DNA of 39,956 bases, taken from positions 1 to 39,956 of the forward strand of contig CAZFBD010000043.1 in the NCBI GenBank assembly GCA_964517125.1, in the 5' to 3' direction. Of this stretch, positions 1 to 9,546 are shown one piece after another. The DNA is from SHLQ01 sp964517125. Its GTDB lineage: Bacteria > Actinomycetota > Acidimicrobiia > Acidimicrobiales > SHLQ01. Below the pieces are notes generated by a model. It had not been told where the DNA came from. It searched no databases and saw nothing but the letters and a program-made list of their open reading frames with translations. A program made the position numbers and the translations under genes. Position 1 is the first letter of the stretch. Each line of letters opens with the position of its first letter.

Positions 1-1861
<1,861 letters not shown>

Positions 1862-1868
1862 CCGATCG

Positions 1869-1874
1869 AGGATA
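1869..1874 (-). promoter_or_regulatory. Candidate -10 box for leaderless ABC-F mRNA
   Basis: TATCCT on the minus strand ends 7 nt before the GTG start, so transcription would begin at or next to the start codon. No Shine-Dalgarno sequence is present. It shares a 31-bp intergenic space with the divergent box for the DUF445 gene. Confidence 0.5.
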
Positions 1875-1880
1875 CGGCCG

Positions 1881-1886
1881 TAACCT
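1881..1886 (+). promoter_or_regulatory. Candidate -10 box for leaderless DUF445 mRNA
   Basis: TAACCT fits TANNNT and ends exactly 6 nt before GTG 1893, a spacing that places the transcription start on the start codon. No clear -35 or Shine-Dalgarno sequence is seen. Confidence 0.5.
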
Positions 1887-1892
1887 CAACTC

Positions 1893-3146
1893 GTGGACCC
1901 GAATGTGACCGAAGTGGCGCAGCGGCGGCAGCTGCGCACCATGAAGACCTTCGCCACGGCAATGCTCGTGTTGGCTGCCGTGGTGTTCATCGTGGCCCGA
2001 GGGCTGCAGGATGAGCACACCTGGGCGGGGTATGTACGAGCGACGGCCGAAGCGGCAATGGTCGGGGCATTCGCCGACTGGTTCGCCGTGACGGCGCTGT
2101 TCAAACACCCGCTTGGGCTCCCGATTCCGCACACGGCGATCATTCCGAAGCGCAAGAACGAGATCGGCGAAGGCCTGGGCGATTTCGTGCAGTCGAACTT
2201 TCTGACCGGCGATGTCGTCGCCGAGAAGCTGGCGACCGTGCAGGTGTCCCGCCGATTGGCCGAGTGGCTCATCGTTCCCGAGAACGCACAGTCCATCGTG
2301 TCCGAGGTGGCGGCCGTCGTCGGCACGGTGTCCGAGGTTCTCCGCGACGACGAGGATGTGCGCGCGCTTGTCGATTCTCTGGTGCGTGACCGGCTCGGTC
2401 GTGTGCCGGTGGCACCAATCCTGGGCCGGGTCATCGACGCTGGCATGGACGGCGACCACCATCACGAGGTCTACAACGCTGCTCTTGCGGGTGCCGCCAA
2501 CTTTCTGGACGACAATCGGGCAACCTTCCGCCGCCGCCTCACACAGGAGTCGCCGTGGTGGGTGCCCGAGGGTATCGACGATCGGGTTTTCGACAAGATC
2601 TACTCGGCGGTCATGGCCTTCCTGCGCGAGGTCGACGAGAACCCGGACCATTCGTTCAAGCGGGATGTCGATGTCCGGGCCCGTGACTTGGCGGAGCGGC
2701 TTCGGGGCGACGAGCGCCTGATTGCGCAGAGCGAGTCCCTGAAGCAGGAGCTCCTTGATCACCCCGAGTTTCAGCTGTGGACGAAGGACCTGTGGTCCTC
2801 CTTGCAGGGCAACCTGAGCGATGCCACCAGGGAGCCGAACAGCGATGTGCGCTCCCGAATCGAGGAAGCCGTCGTTGCGGTGGCGGCGCGGCTCCAGAGC
2901 GATGCCGCGCTCCAGGAGAAGATCGACGCATGGGTGGTGTCGGTCATCGTGTACCTGGCCGAGCAGGGTCGGGGAGAGATCGGCGCACTCATCGCCAACA
3001 CGGTCGAGGGATGGGACGCCAACGAGACGTCGGATCGCATCGAACTCCAGGTCGGACGTGACCTGCAGTTCATTCGTATCAACGGCACGATCGTGGGTGG
3101 CCTGGTCGGGCTCTTGATCCACACGCTCAGCGAGTTGGTGTTCTAG
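1893..3146 (+). CDS. DUF445 family membrane protein
   Basis: 417-residue protein of the DUF445 family, whose function is unknown. A hydrophobic segment lies near residues 20-36, followed by the family's conserved stretch containing AAMVGAFADWFAVTALFKHP and IPKRKNEIG. A long, helical, mostly hydrophilic middle follows, and a second membrane segment ends the protein (GGLVGLLIHTLSELVF), so both ends are probably membrane-inserted with the middle in one compartment. The GTG start at 1893 is favoured by the TAACCT box 6 nt upstream; the in-frame ATG at 1941, just before the first membrane segment, is the alternative. The 3' end overlaps the convergent GluQRS gene by 4 bp. Confidence 0.92.
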   Translation: MDPNVTEVAQRRQLRTMKTFATAMLVLAAVVFIVARGLQDEHTWAGYVRATAEAAMVGAFADWFAVTALFKHPLGLPIPHTAIIPKRKNEIGEGLGDFVQSNFLTGDVVAEKLATVQVSRRLAEWLIVPENAQSIVSEVAAVVGTVSEVLRDDEDVRALVDSLVRDRLGRVPVAPILGRVIDAGMDGDHHHEVYNAALAGAANFLDDNRATFRRRLTQESPWWVPEGIDDRVFDKIYSAVMAFLREVDENPDHSFKRDVDVRARDLAERLRGDERLIAQSESLKQELLDHPEFQLWTKDLWSSLQGNLSDATREPNSDVRSRIEEAVVAVAARLQSDAALQEKIDAWVVSVIVYLAEQGRGEIGALIANTVEGWDANETSDRIELQVGRDLQFIRINGTIVGGLVGLLIHTLSELVF

Positions 3147-4102
3147 CTCGAAGCGGGCCGATCGAGACCCAGCCACGGTGTGGGTGTCGTTGGGATTGCT
3201 GCAGGGTCGAAGACCTTCAGGAGCGTTTCCATGCTGTCCGCCGCGGCGTCAGCAGACTGGCCGACCGATGCGGCAAGTTCGGCTCGGAGCTCGTCGATGG
3301 CATGTCCGTTGTCGCGCAGTTCGGCCCAGGTCACGGCGCCGTCGCGTTTGGCGAGTCGGTTCCCCTCGGCATTGACCATGAGGGGTACATGTGCGTGACG
3401 AACCGGGGCCAGGCCCAGCACCTCCCGAAGCCAGATTTGTCGGGCGGTGCCTTCCAGCAGATCGTCGCCCCGAACCACCTGGCCGATCTCCTGGTGGGCG
3501 TCGTCCACAACGCTGGCCAGGTTGTAGGCGGGCACTCCGTCGTTGCGTCGAATCACGAAGTCGTCGACTTGCACCGTGCGTTCGCCGTGGACGTCATCGA
3601 CGAAGGTCAGGTCCTGAGCGTCGGCACGAACCCGCAGTGCGGCCGGCCGTTCCCGGGATCGGTCTGCACGGGCCGCCGATGAGAGGTCACGACACGTGCC
3701 AGGGTAGGCGCCGTGCGGAAGGTGGCCGTGCGGAGCGCTCGCTGCCTCACGGATCTCGCGCCGGCTGCAGAAACAGGGGTACGTGGCACCGCTGGCTTCG
3801 AGCGCGGCAATCGTCTGCTCGTAGTGGCCGAACTGGTCGGACTGGCGAAGCGTTTCGCCGTCGAAGCTGATGCCGAGCTCTGCAAGGTCGGCCAGCTGGC
3901 GATCCTCGTGTTCGGTGCTCGACGTGGCTGGGTCCAGGTCGTCGATTCGCAACAGCAGCGGCGAGCCCGCGTGTCGGGCGAAGAGCCATGCCAGTATCGC
4001 TGTCCGAAGGTTGCCGACATGGAGGTCGCCCGTGGGGGACGGTGCATAGCGGCCTGTGGACACCTGGTCAGTCTTGCACTCCGTTCTCAGATGGTCAGCC
4101 AC
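3143..4102 (-). CDS. gluQRS: Glutamyl-Q tRNA(Asp) synthetase
   Basis: Truncated glutamyl-tRNA-synthetase paralogue (319 residues, no anticodon-binding domain). The family attaches glutamate to queuosine at position 34 of tRNA(Asp). Visible features are the class I signature PSPTGDLHVGN (HIGH equivalent, residues 21-31), a zinc-binding set with Cys110, Cys112, Tyr133 and Cys137, as in GluQRS, and a KMSKS-like loop NRLAKRDG near 250. It is the last gene of a compact minus-strand operon; ATG 4102 overlaps the end of the DUF429 gene by 16 bp. GTG 4063, just before the conserved GRYAPSPTG, is an equally reasonable start. Confidence 0.93.
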   Translation of the reverse strand: MADHLRTECKTDQVSTGRYAPSPTGDLHVGNLRTAILAWLFARHAGSPLLLRIDDLDPATSSTEHEDRQLADLAELGISFDGETLRQSDQFGHYEQTIAALEASGATYPCFCSRREIREAASAPHGHLPHGAYPGTCRDLSSAARADRSRERPAALRVRADAQDLTFVDDVHGERTVQVDDFVIRRNDGVPAYNLASVVDDAHQEIGQVVRGDDLLEGTARQIWLREVLGLAPVRHAHVPLMVNAEGNRLAKRDGAVTWAELRDNGHAIDELRAELAASVGQSADAAADSMETLLKVFDPAAIPTTPTPWLGLDRPASS

Positions 4103-4770
4103 ATGGGTCGACCGGCTGGATCCACGTCACTGGGGTCGCCAAGGCGAACGGAGTCGCCGGTCATCACCCGCCGGGCTGTCCAGAGCAGCGCCAGTGAATC
4201 GATTGCGTCGAGGCGTGAGCCGGACGTCTGCACGATTTCGGTCGCCGCGGGAGTCAGATGATCGGTGAGGAGGTTGAGCCGTTCCGCTCGACCCTCGGCG
4301 GTGGCCTTCTTGGTCATGACCGGCGCACCGTTCATCTGCGCAAAGCTGCACTCGGGGTGTGCTTCAAGGAACACCTCGTGGTGTTGAGGTGCGTGCAGCG
4401 CGTCGACTTCGCGGATCTTTGGCACCAGGTTCCAGCTCTGGATCGAGAGACCCCGACCCGAGGCCGCTCGGGAGGCCTGGTTCGCGGCGTCGAAGTCGTC
4501 GTGGTCGAGTACGGCTCGGACGGGTGTAGGGAAGAAGGTCGCGCGTCGGCTGCCAAGAAGGCTCCGTGCGAGATCGTCGGCCGGTCGCTGTCCGTCCGCA
4601 GACAGGCCGATGGGCATGTCGATGGCGATCACGCCGACGTCGTCTCCAAGTCGGTCCACCAGCGAGCCCAGCTCCTGCAAAAAGGACACCGACGGGGCGT
4701 CGGCAGGATCCGCCGCGTCGGTGGCGACCATCCAGCCGCCGGGAGCTCCGTCGACTCCAGCAGCGATCAC
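4087..4770 (-). CDS. DUF429 domain protein
   Basis: 227-residue soluble protein of the DUF429 family, predicted to have an RNase-H-like fold and of unknown function. Visible family features are the N-terminal AAGVDGAPGGWMVA strand with the first conserved Asp, the second acidic strand VIAIDMPIGL near residues 48-57, RRATFFPTPVRAVL, and the HPECSFAQMNG stretch near 138. The GTG start at 4770 overlaps the TGA of the upstream 55-codon gene (GTGA), so the two are translationally coupled. The downstream end overlaps GluQRS. Context gives no specific function beyond membership of the 3143-6725 operon. Confidence 0.9.
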   Translation of the reverse strand: MIAAGVDGAPGGWMVATDAADPADAPSVSFLQELGSLVDRLGDDVGVIAIDMPIGLSADGQRPADDLARSLLGSRRATFFPTPVRAVLDHDDFDAANQASRAASGRGLSIQSWNLVPKIREVDALHAPQHHEVFLEAHPECSFAQMNGAPVMTKKATAEGRAERLNLLTDHLTPAATEIVQTSGSRLDAIDSLALLWTARRVMTGDSVRLGDPSDVDPAGRPMWLTI

Positions 4771-4934
4771 CTGGAGATGAAGGGGACCAGCCCGGCGAGC
4801 AGGCCAAAGAGCCCGAGGATCAAAAACACCCAGGACTGCGTCACGAAGGCCATACCAAGGAACAGCACGATCATGGTTCCCATGACGGCGAGGAGGGGGC
4901 CGGGCGCTTGGCGTTGCGGCGGTTTCCTTGGCAC
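4767..4934 (-). CDS. 55-residue two-helix membrane microprotein
   Basis: Small gene between the DUF429 protein and glutaminyl cyclase. Translation from GTG 4934 gives 55 residues: a basic Pro-rich N-terminus (VPRKPPQRQAPG), a hydrophobic segment near 14-31, a short turn TQSW, and a second hydrophobic segment near 36-53 ending PFISR. Its stop overlaps the DUF429 start (GTGA), and it begins 4 bp after the glutaminyl cyclase stop, with a weak AGG ribosome site. The exact fit between neighbours and the clean hydrophobic pattern argue that it is real. I do not recognise a family; a small actinobacterial membrane protein is the most that can be said. Confidence 0.75.
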   Translation of the reverse strand: MPRKPPQRQAPGPLLAVMGTMIVLFLGMAFVTQSWVFLILGLFGLLAGLVPFISR

Positions 4935-4938
4935 AGGA

Positions 4939-5835
4939 TCAACCTATCTGCACTCGGTAGGTGACCGGCCAGAGCTTTCCCGAGAGGAGGAATGTGTCGG
5001 TGGTGGCGTCGAAGGCGATGCCGTTGAGAACCGCTCCGGAGTTGTCCGTGGTGGACTCCGGTCGGAGCTCGGTTGCATCGAGCACGGTGAGGACCACGCC
5101 GCTGGTCGGGTCGATTTCGATGATGAGCGGGGTCTGCCAGATGTTCGCCCAGACCGAATCGCCCACACATTCGAGTTCGTTGATTCGTTCCACCGGTGCG
5201 CCGTTGAACGTGACCTCCACGGTGCGGAGCAGTTCGAAGGTGGTGGTGTCCCGGGTGGAGAGCGTGGGTGTTCCGTCAGACATGTGGAGTTCGTCGCCCG
5301 AATCGCACAGACCCCATCCTTCGCCGTCGTAGGTGTGCGTTTCCAGAAGTTCGAAGGTCTCCACGTCGTAGCGGTAGGCCTCTCCAGCCCTCCAGGTCAG
5401 CTGAATCGCGTCGCCGTCGACGATCGTGAGCCCTTCCGCGAACACATCGTCGACGGCGATTGACCGAAGGGTCGTGCCCGTGGCCGGGTCCAGTTCTCGC
5501 AGGGTTGAGCTTCCGACCAGGCCCGTGCTTTCGTAGAGGCGGTCTCCGTCGAACTCCAGGCCCTGGGTGAAGGCTCCGGTGTCGTGCGGAATCGTGTCCA
5601 GCACCGTGATCGTGCCGGACCGCGGCTCGATCCGTTCATCGGGATCCCGGACCGCCGAGTCCTGAATGGCCGGGAAGGTCGTGGCCGGAGATTCGGCAGC
5701 GAGTTCGGTCATGTCGTCGATGACCACAGCGCCTGTGGTGAGCGCGGAGTCCTCGGATCTCAGGCTGAGAACGATCAGCGCAGCGCCAAGCACGATGATC
5801 CCGGCGCCAATGGCGATGATGATCTGGCGATTCAC
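4939..5835 (-). CDS. Glutaminyl-peptide cyclotransferase, membrane-anchored
   Basis: 298-residue member of the plant/bacterial-type glutamine cyclotransferase family (PF05096), which cyclises N-terminal Gln to pyroglutamate on secreted proteins. An N-terminal membrane anchor (residues 4-24) is followed by a linker and a five-bladed propeller domain from about residue 75. Visible family motifs are GAFTQGLEFDGDRLYESTG, GEGWGLC, INELECVGDSVWANIW, LNGIAFD and the terminal SGKLWPVTYRV. It therefore acts outside the membrane. Its ATG overlaps the stop of the upstream gene (ATGA at 5832-5835) and the microprotein gene follows 4 bp later, so it is co-transcribed. Confidence 0.93.
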   Translation of the reverse strand: MNRQIIIAIGAGIIVLGAALIVLSLRSEDSALTTGAVVIDDMTELAAESPATTFPAIQDSAVRDPDERIEPRSGTITVLDTIPHDTGAFTQGLEFDGDRLYESTGLVGSSTLRELDPATGTTLRSIAVDDVFAEGLTIVDGDAIQLTWRAGEAYRYDVETFELLETHTYDGEGWGLCDSGDELHMSDGTPTLSTRDTTTFELLRTVEVTFNGAPVERINELECVGDSVWANIWQTPLIIEIDPTSGVVLTVLDATELRPESTTDNSGAVLNGIAFDATTDTFLLSGKLWPVTYRVQIG

Positions 5836-6725
5836 TCGTCAGGCGCCGGCGCGGGTGTGAGCTGGCTGGGGTCGACGTCGCCGTCGACGAAGACCTGTTC
5901 CAGAACAGGGAGGTCGGGGGCAGCTTCGCGATACAGGAAGCCGCTACCGATCCGGATGCTGCACTGTTCCTCGACGTAGTCGAGGGTTGCGCTCACCGAC
6001 ACGTTTGGCCGCGTGACGAGCGCCCGCCACCGGTCGGAGAGATCGGATTCTGCGATCTCCTCGAGGTCCCACCGGAGCGGTTCGCCGAGCGCAACGAGGT
6101 CGTTGAAATGCGCAGACGAGGCGTCGAAGTCGGCGTCGATGAGGCCCAACCGGAGCGCCGCTGCGGCGGTGTAGAAGTTGAGCGCCACCTTCTGCGGTGC
6201 GCCGAGCAGACCGGACTCGAGCGGGTCGATCCGATCGGTGTTGACGATGCGCGGCGACGGTTGCGCGGTCGGCGGGGGTGGCTCTGTGGTGGTCGTGCTT
6301 GCGTCTTCGGGTGGTGCCGGGATGCTTGCGCCCTCGGCGATGGCTGCGGCCGACGCAACGGTTCGGGCCTCCCGGATTTCTTCGGGAATGTCGCCTTCGG
6401 CGTGCATGCCCACGTCGATCGTGAGATCTCCGGGGTTCGACAACGGGTCGCCCGCCTGGTTCACGAGCACGATCCGGATGGCCGAGAGGTCGGTGCGAAA
6501 TGCGGCCGACAGGCTGCAGAGGCGCTCGTTGTCGTCGACGACCGTGGTGGTGGTCGTGGTGGTCGTTTCGGCGACCGTGGTGGTCGTGTTGGCCAGCTCG
6601 ACGCGTTCCTTGGCCTCGGCTCGGTCGTCGTTGAGCTTGGCGAACAACCAGAAGATCAGCAGTGCGACGAGGGCGACGACGACACTTCCTCGGAGTTCTC
6701 GTGCAAGCACATGCGAGCGTGGCAT
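5832..6725 (-). CDS. Membrane-anchored protein with Thr-rich linker, unknown
   Basis: 297 residues. One N-terminal membrane segment (about 13-30, VVVALVALLIFWLFAKL) is followed by a short coil, then a poly-Thr stretch (AETTTTTTTTVV) typical of secreted acidimicrobiial proteins, and a mostly helical extracellular domain. A second Thr/Pro-rich linker sits near 145-160. Two Cys residues (near 69 and 258) could form a disulfide. I recognise no domain. It is the first gene of the 3143-6725 operon; ATG 6725 is supported by a TAGGAT box 6 nt upstream, so the operon mRNA is probably leaderless. Confidence 0.82.
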   Translation of the reverse strand: MPRSHVLARELRGSVVVALVALLIFWLFAKLNDDRAEAKERVELANTTTTVAETTTTTTTTVVDDNERLCSLSAAFRTDLSAIRIVLVNQAGDPLSNPGDLTIDVGMHAEGDIPEEIREARTVASAAAIAEGASIPAPPEDASTTTTEPPPPTAQPSPRIVNTDRIDPLESGLLGAPQKVALNFYTAAAALRLGLIDADFDASSAHFNDLVALGEPLRWDLEEIAESDLSDRWRALVTRPNVSVSATLDYVEEQCSIRIGSGFLYREAAPDLPVLEQVFVDGDVDPSQLTPAPAPDE

Positions 6726-6731
6726 GTGGCA

Positions 6732-6737
6732 ATCCTA
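6732..6737 (-). promoter_or_regulatory. Candidate -10 box for the 3143-6725 operon
   Basis: TAGGAT on the minus strand, exactly 6 nt before ATG 6725. This predicts a leaderless mRNA for the five-gene operon. No Shine-Dalgarno sequence is present. Confidence 0.5.
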
Positions 6738-6756
6738 CGGCGGGTCGTGGGCAGGT

Positions 6757-6773
6757 ATGTGTCAGCGACACAT
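6757..6773. promoter_or_regulatory. Palindrome, possible operator between divergent genes
   Basis: ATGTGTC-AGC-GACACAT: perfect 7-bp arms with a 3-nt spacer, lying about 20 bp upstream of the operon's -10 box and 53 bp upstream of the opposite gene's box. Position and symmetry fit a dimeric regulator site; it could also be chance. Confidence 0.3.
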
Positions 6774-6825
6774 GACCCTGTCCGTCACCCTGTTCGTCGA
6801 ATTGCACTCCGATTCCAGCCGCGCC

Positions 6826-6831
6826 TACGTT
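6826..6831 (+). promoter_or_regulatory. Candidate -10 box for the 133-residue membrane protein
   Basis: TACGTT (TANNNT) ends 7 nt before ATG 6839, again predicting a leaderless or near-leaderless transcript. Confidence 0.4.
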
Positions 6832-6838
6832 CGCGGCC

Positions 6839-7240
6839 ATGCGTTCGGCATGGAAGCGTCTCGCAGTGTTCGTCCTGATCGTCGCCGCAGTTGTTGCGGC
6901 GGTCATTTTGGCGACTCGTAGCGAAGCCCGATCTGCCGGGCTGCTGACTGGTCAGGTCGTGTTCGTGGCGATCGCCTCGTACCTTCTCACGTTCGTCATC
7001 TGGCCCCGTCGCTCGCCGGTGTCCGACGCCCACCCCAGCCGGGGTCGGCCGTCTGCGGTTCCCGAGGAGCCCGGCCTGGCCGAAGATCGGCGTCCCGTGC
7101 TTGTCATCGGCGATCGTCCGGCCGGGTCTCAGCCCGGATCCAGCGTGCACCTCCGGGACAACCCCACCATGCGCGCCGCACGCGGCCGCCGTCCGGGTCC
7201 TCGTCCGAATTCGGAGATTCGCTGGCCGGCCGGCCGCTGA
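6839..7240 (+). CDS. Small two-helix membrane protein, hypothetical
   Basis: 133 residues: two hydrophobic helices (about 8-26 and 35-55) in the first half, then a Pro/Arg/Gly-rich hydrophilic tail (about 57-133) that is probably disordered and cytoplasmic. No family recognised. The clean membrane pattern, its position opposite a divergent operon and the TACGTT box 7 nt upstream support it over an open frame on the other strand that shows no protein-like features. An in-frame ATG at 6851 is a possible later start. Confidence 0.65.
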   Translation: MRSAWKRLAVFVLIVAAVVAAVILATRSEARSAGLLTGQVVFVAIASYLLTFVIWPRRSPVSDAHPSRGRPSAVPEEPGLAEDRRPVLVIGDRPAGSQPGSSVHLRDNPTMRAARGRRPGPRPNSEIRWPAGR

Positions 7241-7387
7241 GCCACCTGCGCCGAATCGAATGAACGATCGGCACGAGTCCGCCGAACTGCGCATGCGCTG
7301 CATCTTCTTCTAGGCTGTCGCCCGACGCACAGCCCGTTTGGAATCAACGGTTCTCGGGCACTGGCTGGCGGAGAGTGGAGATCCATC

Positions 7388-8374
7388 ATGGTCAAGGTCC
7401 CCAAGGGGTATCGCAGCAAGAACGTGCAGGATCGGCGCGGAAGTCGTTCCTCATCCGGTGGCGGTTTCGGATTTCCCACCCGTCGCTCGTCCGGAGGTGG
7501 CGGAGGTCTTGGCGGCACCATGGGAGGCGGCAGCCTGGGTTCGGGTGGCATGCCAGCTGGGTCCCGTCGGGGTTGTGGCGGCGGATCCATGGGCCTCATC
7601 ATCGTCCTTGTGGTTGTGGTGCTCCTGGCCAGCCAATGTCTCGGCGGCACGAGCACGACCACGAACACTGGTGGGTCGTCGTCGACCGCCGGCACCGGAT
7701 CGGTCAACGTCGACACCAGCAATTTCTCCGACCGTGAGAACGACGCATTCGATCTGGTGAACTTCGTGCTCGATGACGTGCAGAACTTCTGGGTCGACGA
7801 GTTCGCTTCAGACAACGAGCAGTACCCGTTGTCAGGCCTCATCGTGTTCGACGACGGTGTGCAGACCGGCGGTTGCGGCAACGCCCCGTCCAGCGTCGGC
7901 CCCTTCTACTGCCCGGCCGACAGCAATGCGTACATCGATCTGCAGTTCATGTTCAAGCTGCAAGCGCAGCTTGGCGCCGAAGGCGACTTCGCCCAGGCGT
8001 ACATTCTTGCCCACGAGGTCGGCCACCACGTGCAGAACGTGCGCGGCATCAACGCGCAGGTGCGTCAGGCCCAGTCCGGAGCCAGCCAGGCCGAGTCCAA
8101 TGGTCTGCAGGTTCGCATGGAACTCCAGGCCGACTGCCTGGCAGGCATGTGGGCACGGGACGCCGAACTCCGCGGAATTCTCGACAGCGGCGACCTGCAG
8201 GAGGGTGTGACCGCTGCAGGCGCTGTTGGCGACGACGCCATCACCGGCAGCTCCAACTCCGAGAACTTCACCCACGGGTCGTCTGCGCAGCGGGTTCGCT
8301 GGTTCGCCATTGGTTTCGATACCGGCGATTACGACGCATGCTGGACGTTCGACACACCCGATGGAGAACTCTGA
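7388..8374 (+). CDS. ypfJ: Neutral zinc metallopeptidase, YpfJ family
   Basis: 328-residue member of the predicted neutral zinc metallopeptidase family (PF04228). The N-terminus (1-66) is basic and Gly/Ser-rich and presumably cytoplasmic. A membrane helix follows (about 68-83), then a Thr/Ser linker and the peptidase domain outside. The zinc site is HEVGH at residues 209-213, and the typical downstream stretch RMELQADCLAGMWA (243-256) provides the third acidic ligand. The C-terminal HGSSAQRVRWFAIGFDTGDYDAC is also characteristic of the family, so all catalytic residues look intact. GTGGAG lies about 8 nt before the ATG as ribosome site, and TAGGCT at 7311 could be a -10 box. Confidence 0.95.
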   Translation: MVKVPKGYRSKNVQDRRGSRSSSGGGFGFPTRRSSGGGGGLGGTMGGGSLGSGGMPAGSRRGCGGGSMGLIIVLVVVVLLASQCLGGTSTTTNTGGSSSTAGTGSVNVDTSNFSDRENDAFDLVNFVLDDVQNFWVDEFASDNEQYPLSGLIVFDDGVQTGGCGNAPSSVGPFYCPADSNAYIDLQFMFKLQAQLGAEGDFAQAYILAHEVGHHVQNVRGINAQVRQAQSGASQAESNGLQVRMELQADCLAGMWARDAELRGILDSGDLQEGVTAAGAVGDDAITGSSNSENFTHGSSAQRVRWFAIGFDTGDYDACWTFDTPDGEL

Positions 8375-8378
8375 ACCA

Positions 8379-9419
8379 ATGCGCAATCCGCCGATCGCTC
8401 CGGGCACAGCCCGCAGCGTCGCTGTCGCCGGTGTCAACAAGTCGTTCGATGACACCACGGTGCTCACCGGAATCGACCTGTCGGTCGACCCCGGAGAGAG
8501 CCTGGCTCTGCTGGGCCCAAGCGGTTGTGGCAAGACCACGCTGCTTCGCCTGATCGCCGGACTGGAACGCCCCGACGCCGGCACGATTGCCGTGGGCGAC
8601 GTCCTCGTGGCCGGTCCCGGCACCTGGGTTGCTCCGGAGAAGCGTCAGGTCGGCATGGTCTTCCAGGACTGGGCGCTGTTCCCGCACCTCACCGTGGGCA
8701 AGAACGTGGGATACGGGCTTCCTCGCGGTGAGCGCGACGGCCCCCGGGTCACCGAGGCCCTCGACATGGTAGGCATGGCCGATCTCATCGATCGAATGCC
8801 CGGCACCCTGTCCGGCGGTCAGCAGCAGCGAGTCGCTCTGGCGCGTGCCATTGCACCACGGCCCACGGTGCTGTTGCTCGACGAGCCGTTCTCGAACCTG
8901 GATTCGGCGCTGCGGGTCGGTGTGCGCACCGAAGTGCACCGCCTCCTGGTGGAGTTGGGCATCACCAGCGTCTTCGTCACCCACGACCAGGAGGAAGCGT
9001 TCGTTCTTGGCGACCGTGTGGCCGTCATGCAATCGGGTCGAATCGAGCAGATCGCAACCCCGTCGGTGCTGTACCGCCGCCCGTCATCGGCATGGATCGC
9101 TTCGTTTGTCGGCGACATGAACCTGCTGAAGGCCGACGCCTCGGGTGCCAGCGCCACGACTGCATTGGGCGAGGTTGCATTGGTGGCCGAACACCACGGC
9201 GCCGTGCAGGTTCTGCTGCGCCCCGAGGATCTGACCGTGGACCGTGGCGGCGACGCCGAGGTCACGCTGATCGAGTTCTACGGTCACGATCAGATGCTCA
9301 GCGTTCGGCTCGCCAATGGTGCCGACGTGCTGGTCAGAACGACTGCACGCGACGAATGGTTGCGCGGCGATCGGGTACGTGTCGGGTACTCGGGTGTTGC
9401 TGCGGTGGCCTTCTCCTAG
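8379..9419 (+). CDS. ABC importer ATPase, FbpC/PotA-like with TOBE domain
   Basis: 346-residue nucleotide-binding subunit of an importer-type ABC system. Walker A GPSGCGKTTL (about 46-55), Q-loop MVFQDWALFPH, signature LSGGQQQRVALARAI, Walker B VLLLDEPFSNLD and H-loop FVTHDQEEA are intact. A C-terminal TOBE-like region (about 255-346) contains VLLRPEDLTV and GHDQMLSVRL, as in Fe3+, thiosulfate and polyamine importers. No permease or binding protein is adjacent, so the substrate is unknown. ATG 8379 is chosen because GGAGAA lies 10 nt upstream, inside the end of the peptidase gene; ATG 8361, overlapping that gene by 14 bp, is the alternative. Probably co-transcribed with ypfJ. Confidence 0.92.
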   Translation: MRNPPIAPGTARSVAVAGVNKSFDDTTVLTGIDLSVDPGESLALLGPSGCGKTTLLRLIAGLERPDAGTIAVGDVLVAGPGTWVAPEKRQVGMVFQDWALFPHLTVGKNVGYGLPRGERDGPRVTEALDMVGMADLIDRMPGTLSGGQQQRVALARAIAPRPTVLLLDEPFSNLDSALRVGVRTEVHRLLVELGITSVFVTHDQEEAFVLGDRVAVMQSGRIEQIATPSVLYRRPSSAWIASFVGDMNLLKADASGASATTALGEVALVAEHHGAVQVLLRPEDLTVDRGGDAEVTLIEFYGHDQMLSVRLANGADVLVRTTARDEWLRGDRVRVGYSGVAAVAFS

Positions 9420-9445
9420 CGGCGTTTCCCACGGGGACCGCCGCT
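9418..9445 (+). terminator. Hairpin right after the ABC ATPase stop
   Basis: AGCGGCG and CGCCGCT (7-bp arms) enclose a 14-nt loop and begin at the stop codon. No T-run follows, so a classical intrinsic terminator is not shown; it may be an mRNA-stabilising hairpin. Confidence 0.3.
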
Positions 9446-9546
9446 GGCGTTTCGCCCAGTACGAACGGTTCCCCGCCCAATTCGTGTCATGCCCGCAACG
9501 ATGGGAGACTCTCAGTCGCCAAAGTGTGGGGGCAGAGTTGAAGCGA

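Noticed and set aside
6785..7303. Minus-strand frame opposite the small two-helix membrane protein
   Set aside because: Arg/Gly-rich with no protein-like pattern, while the plus strand has two clean membrane helices and a promoter box.
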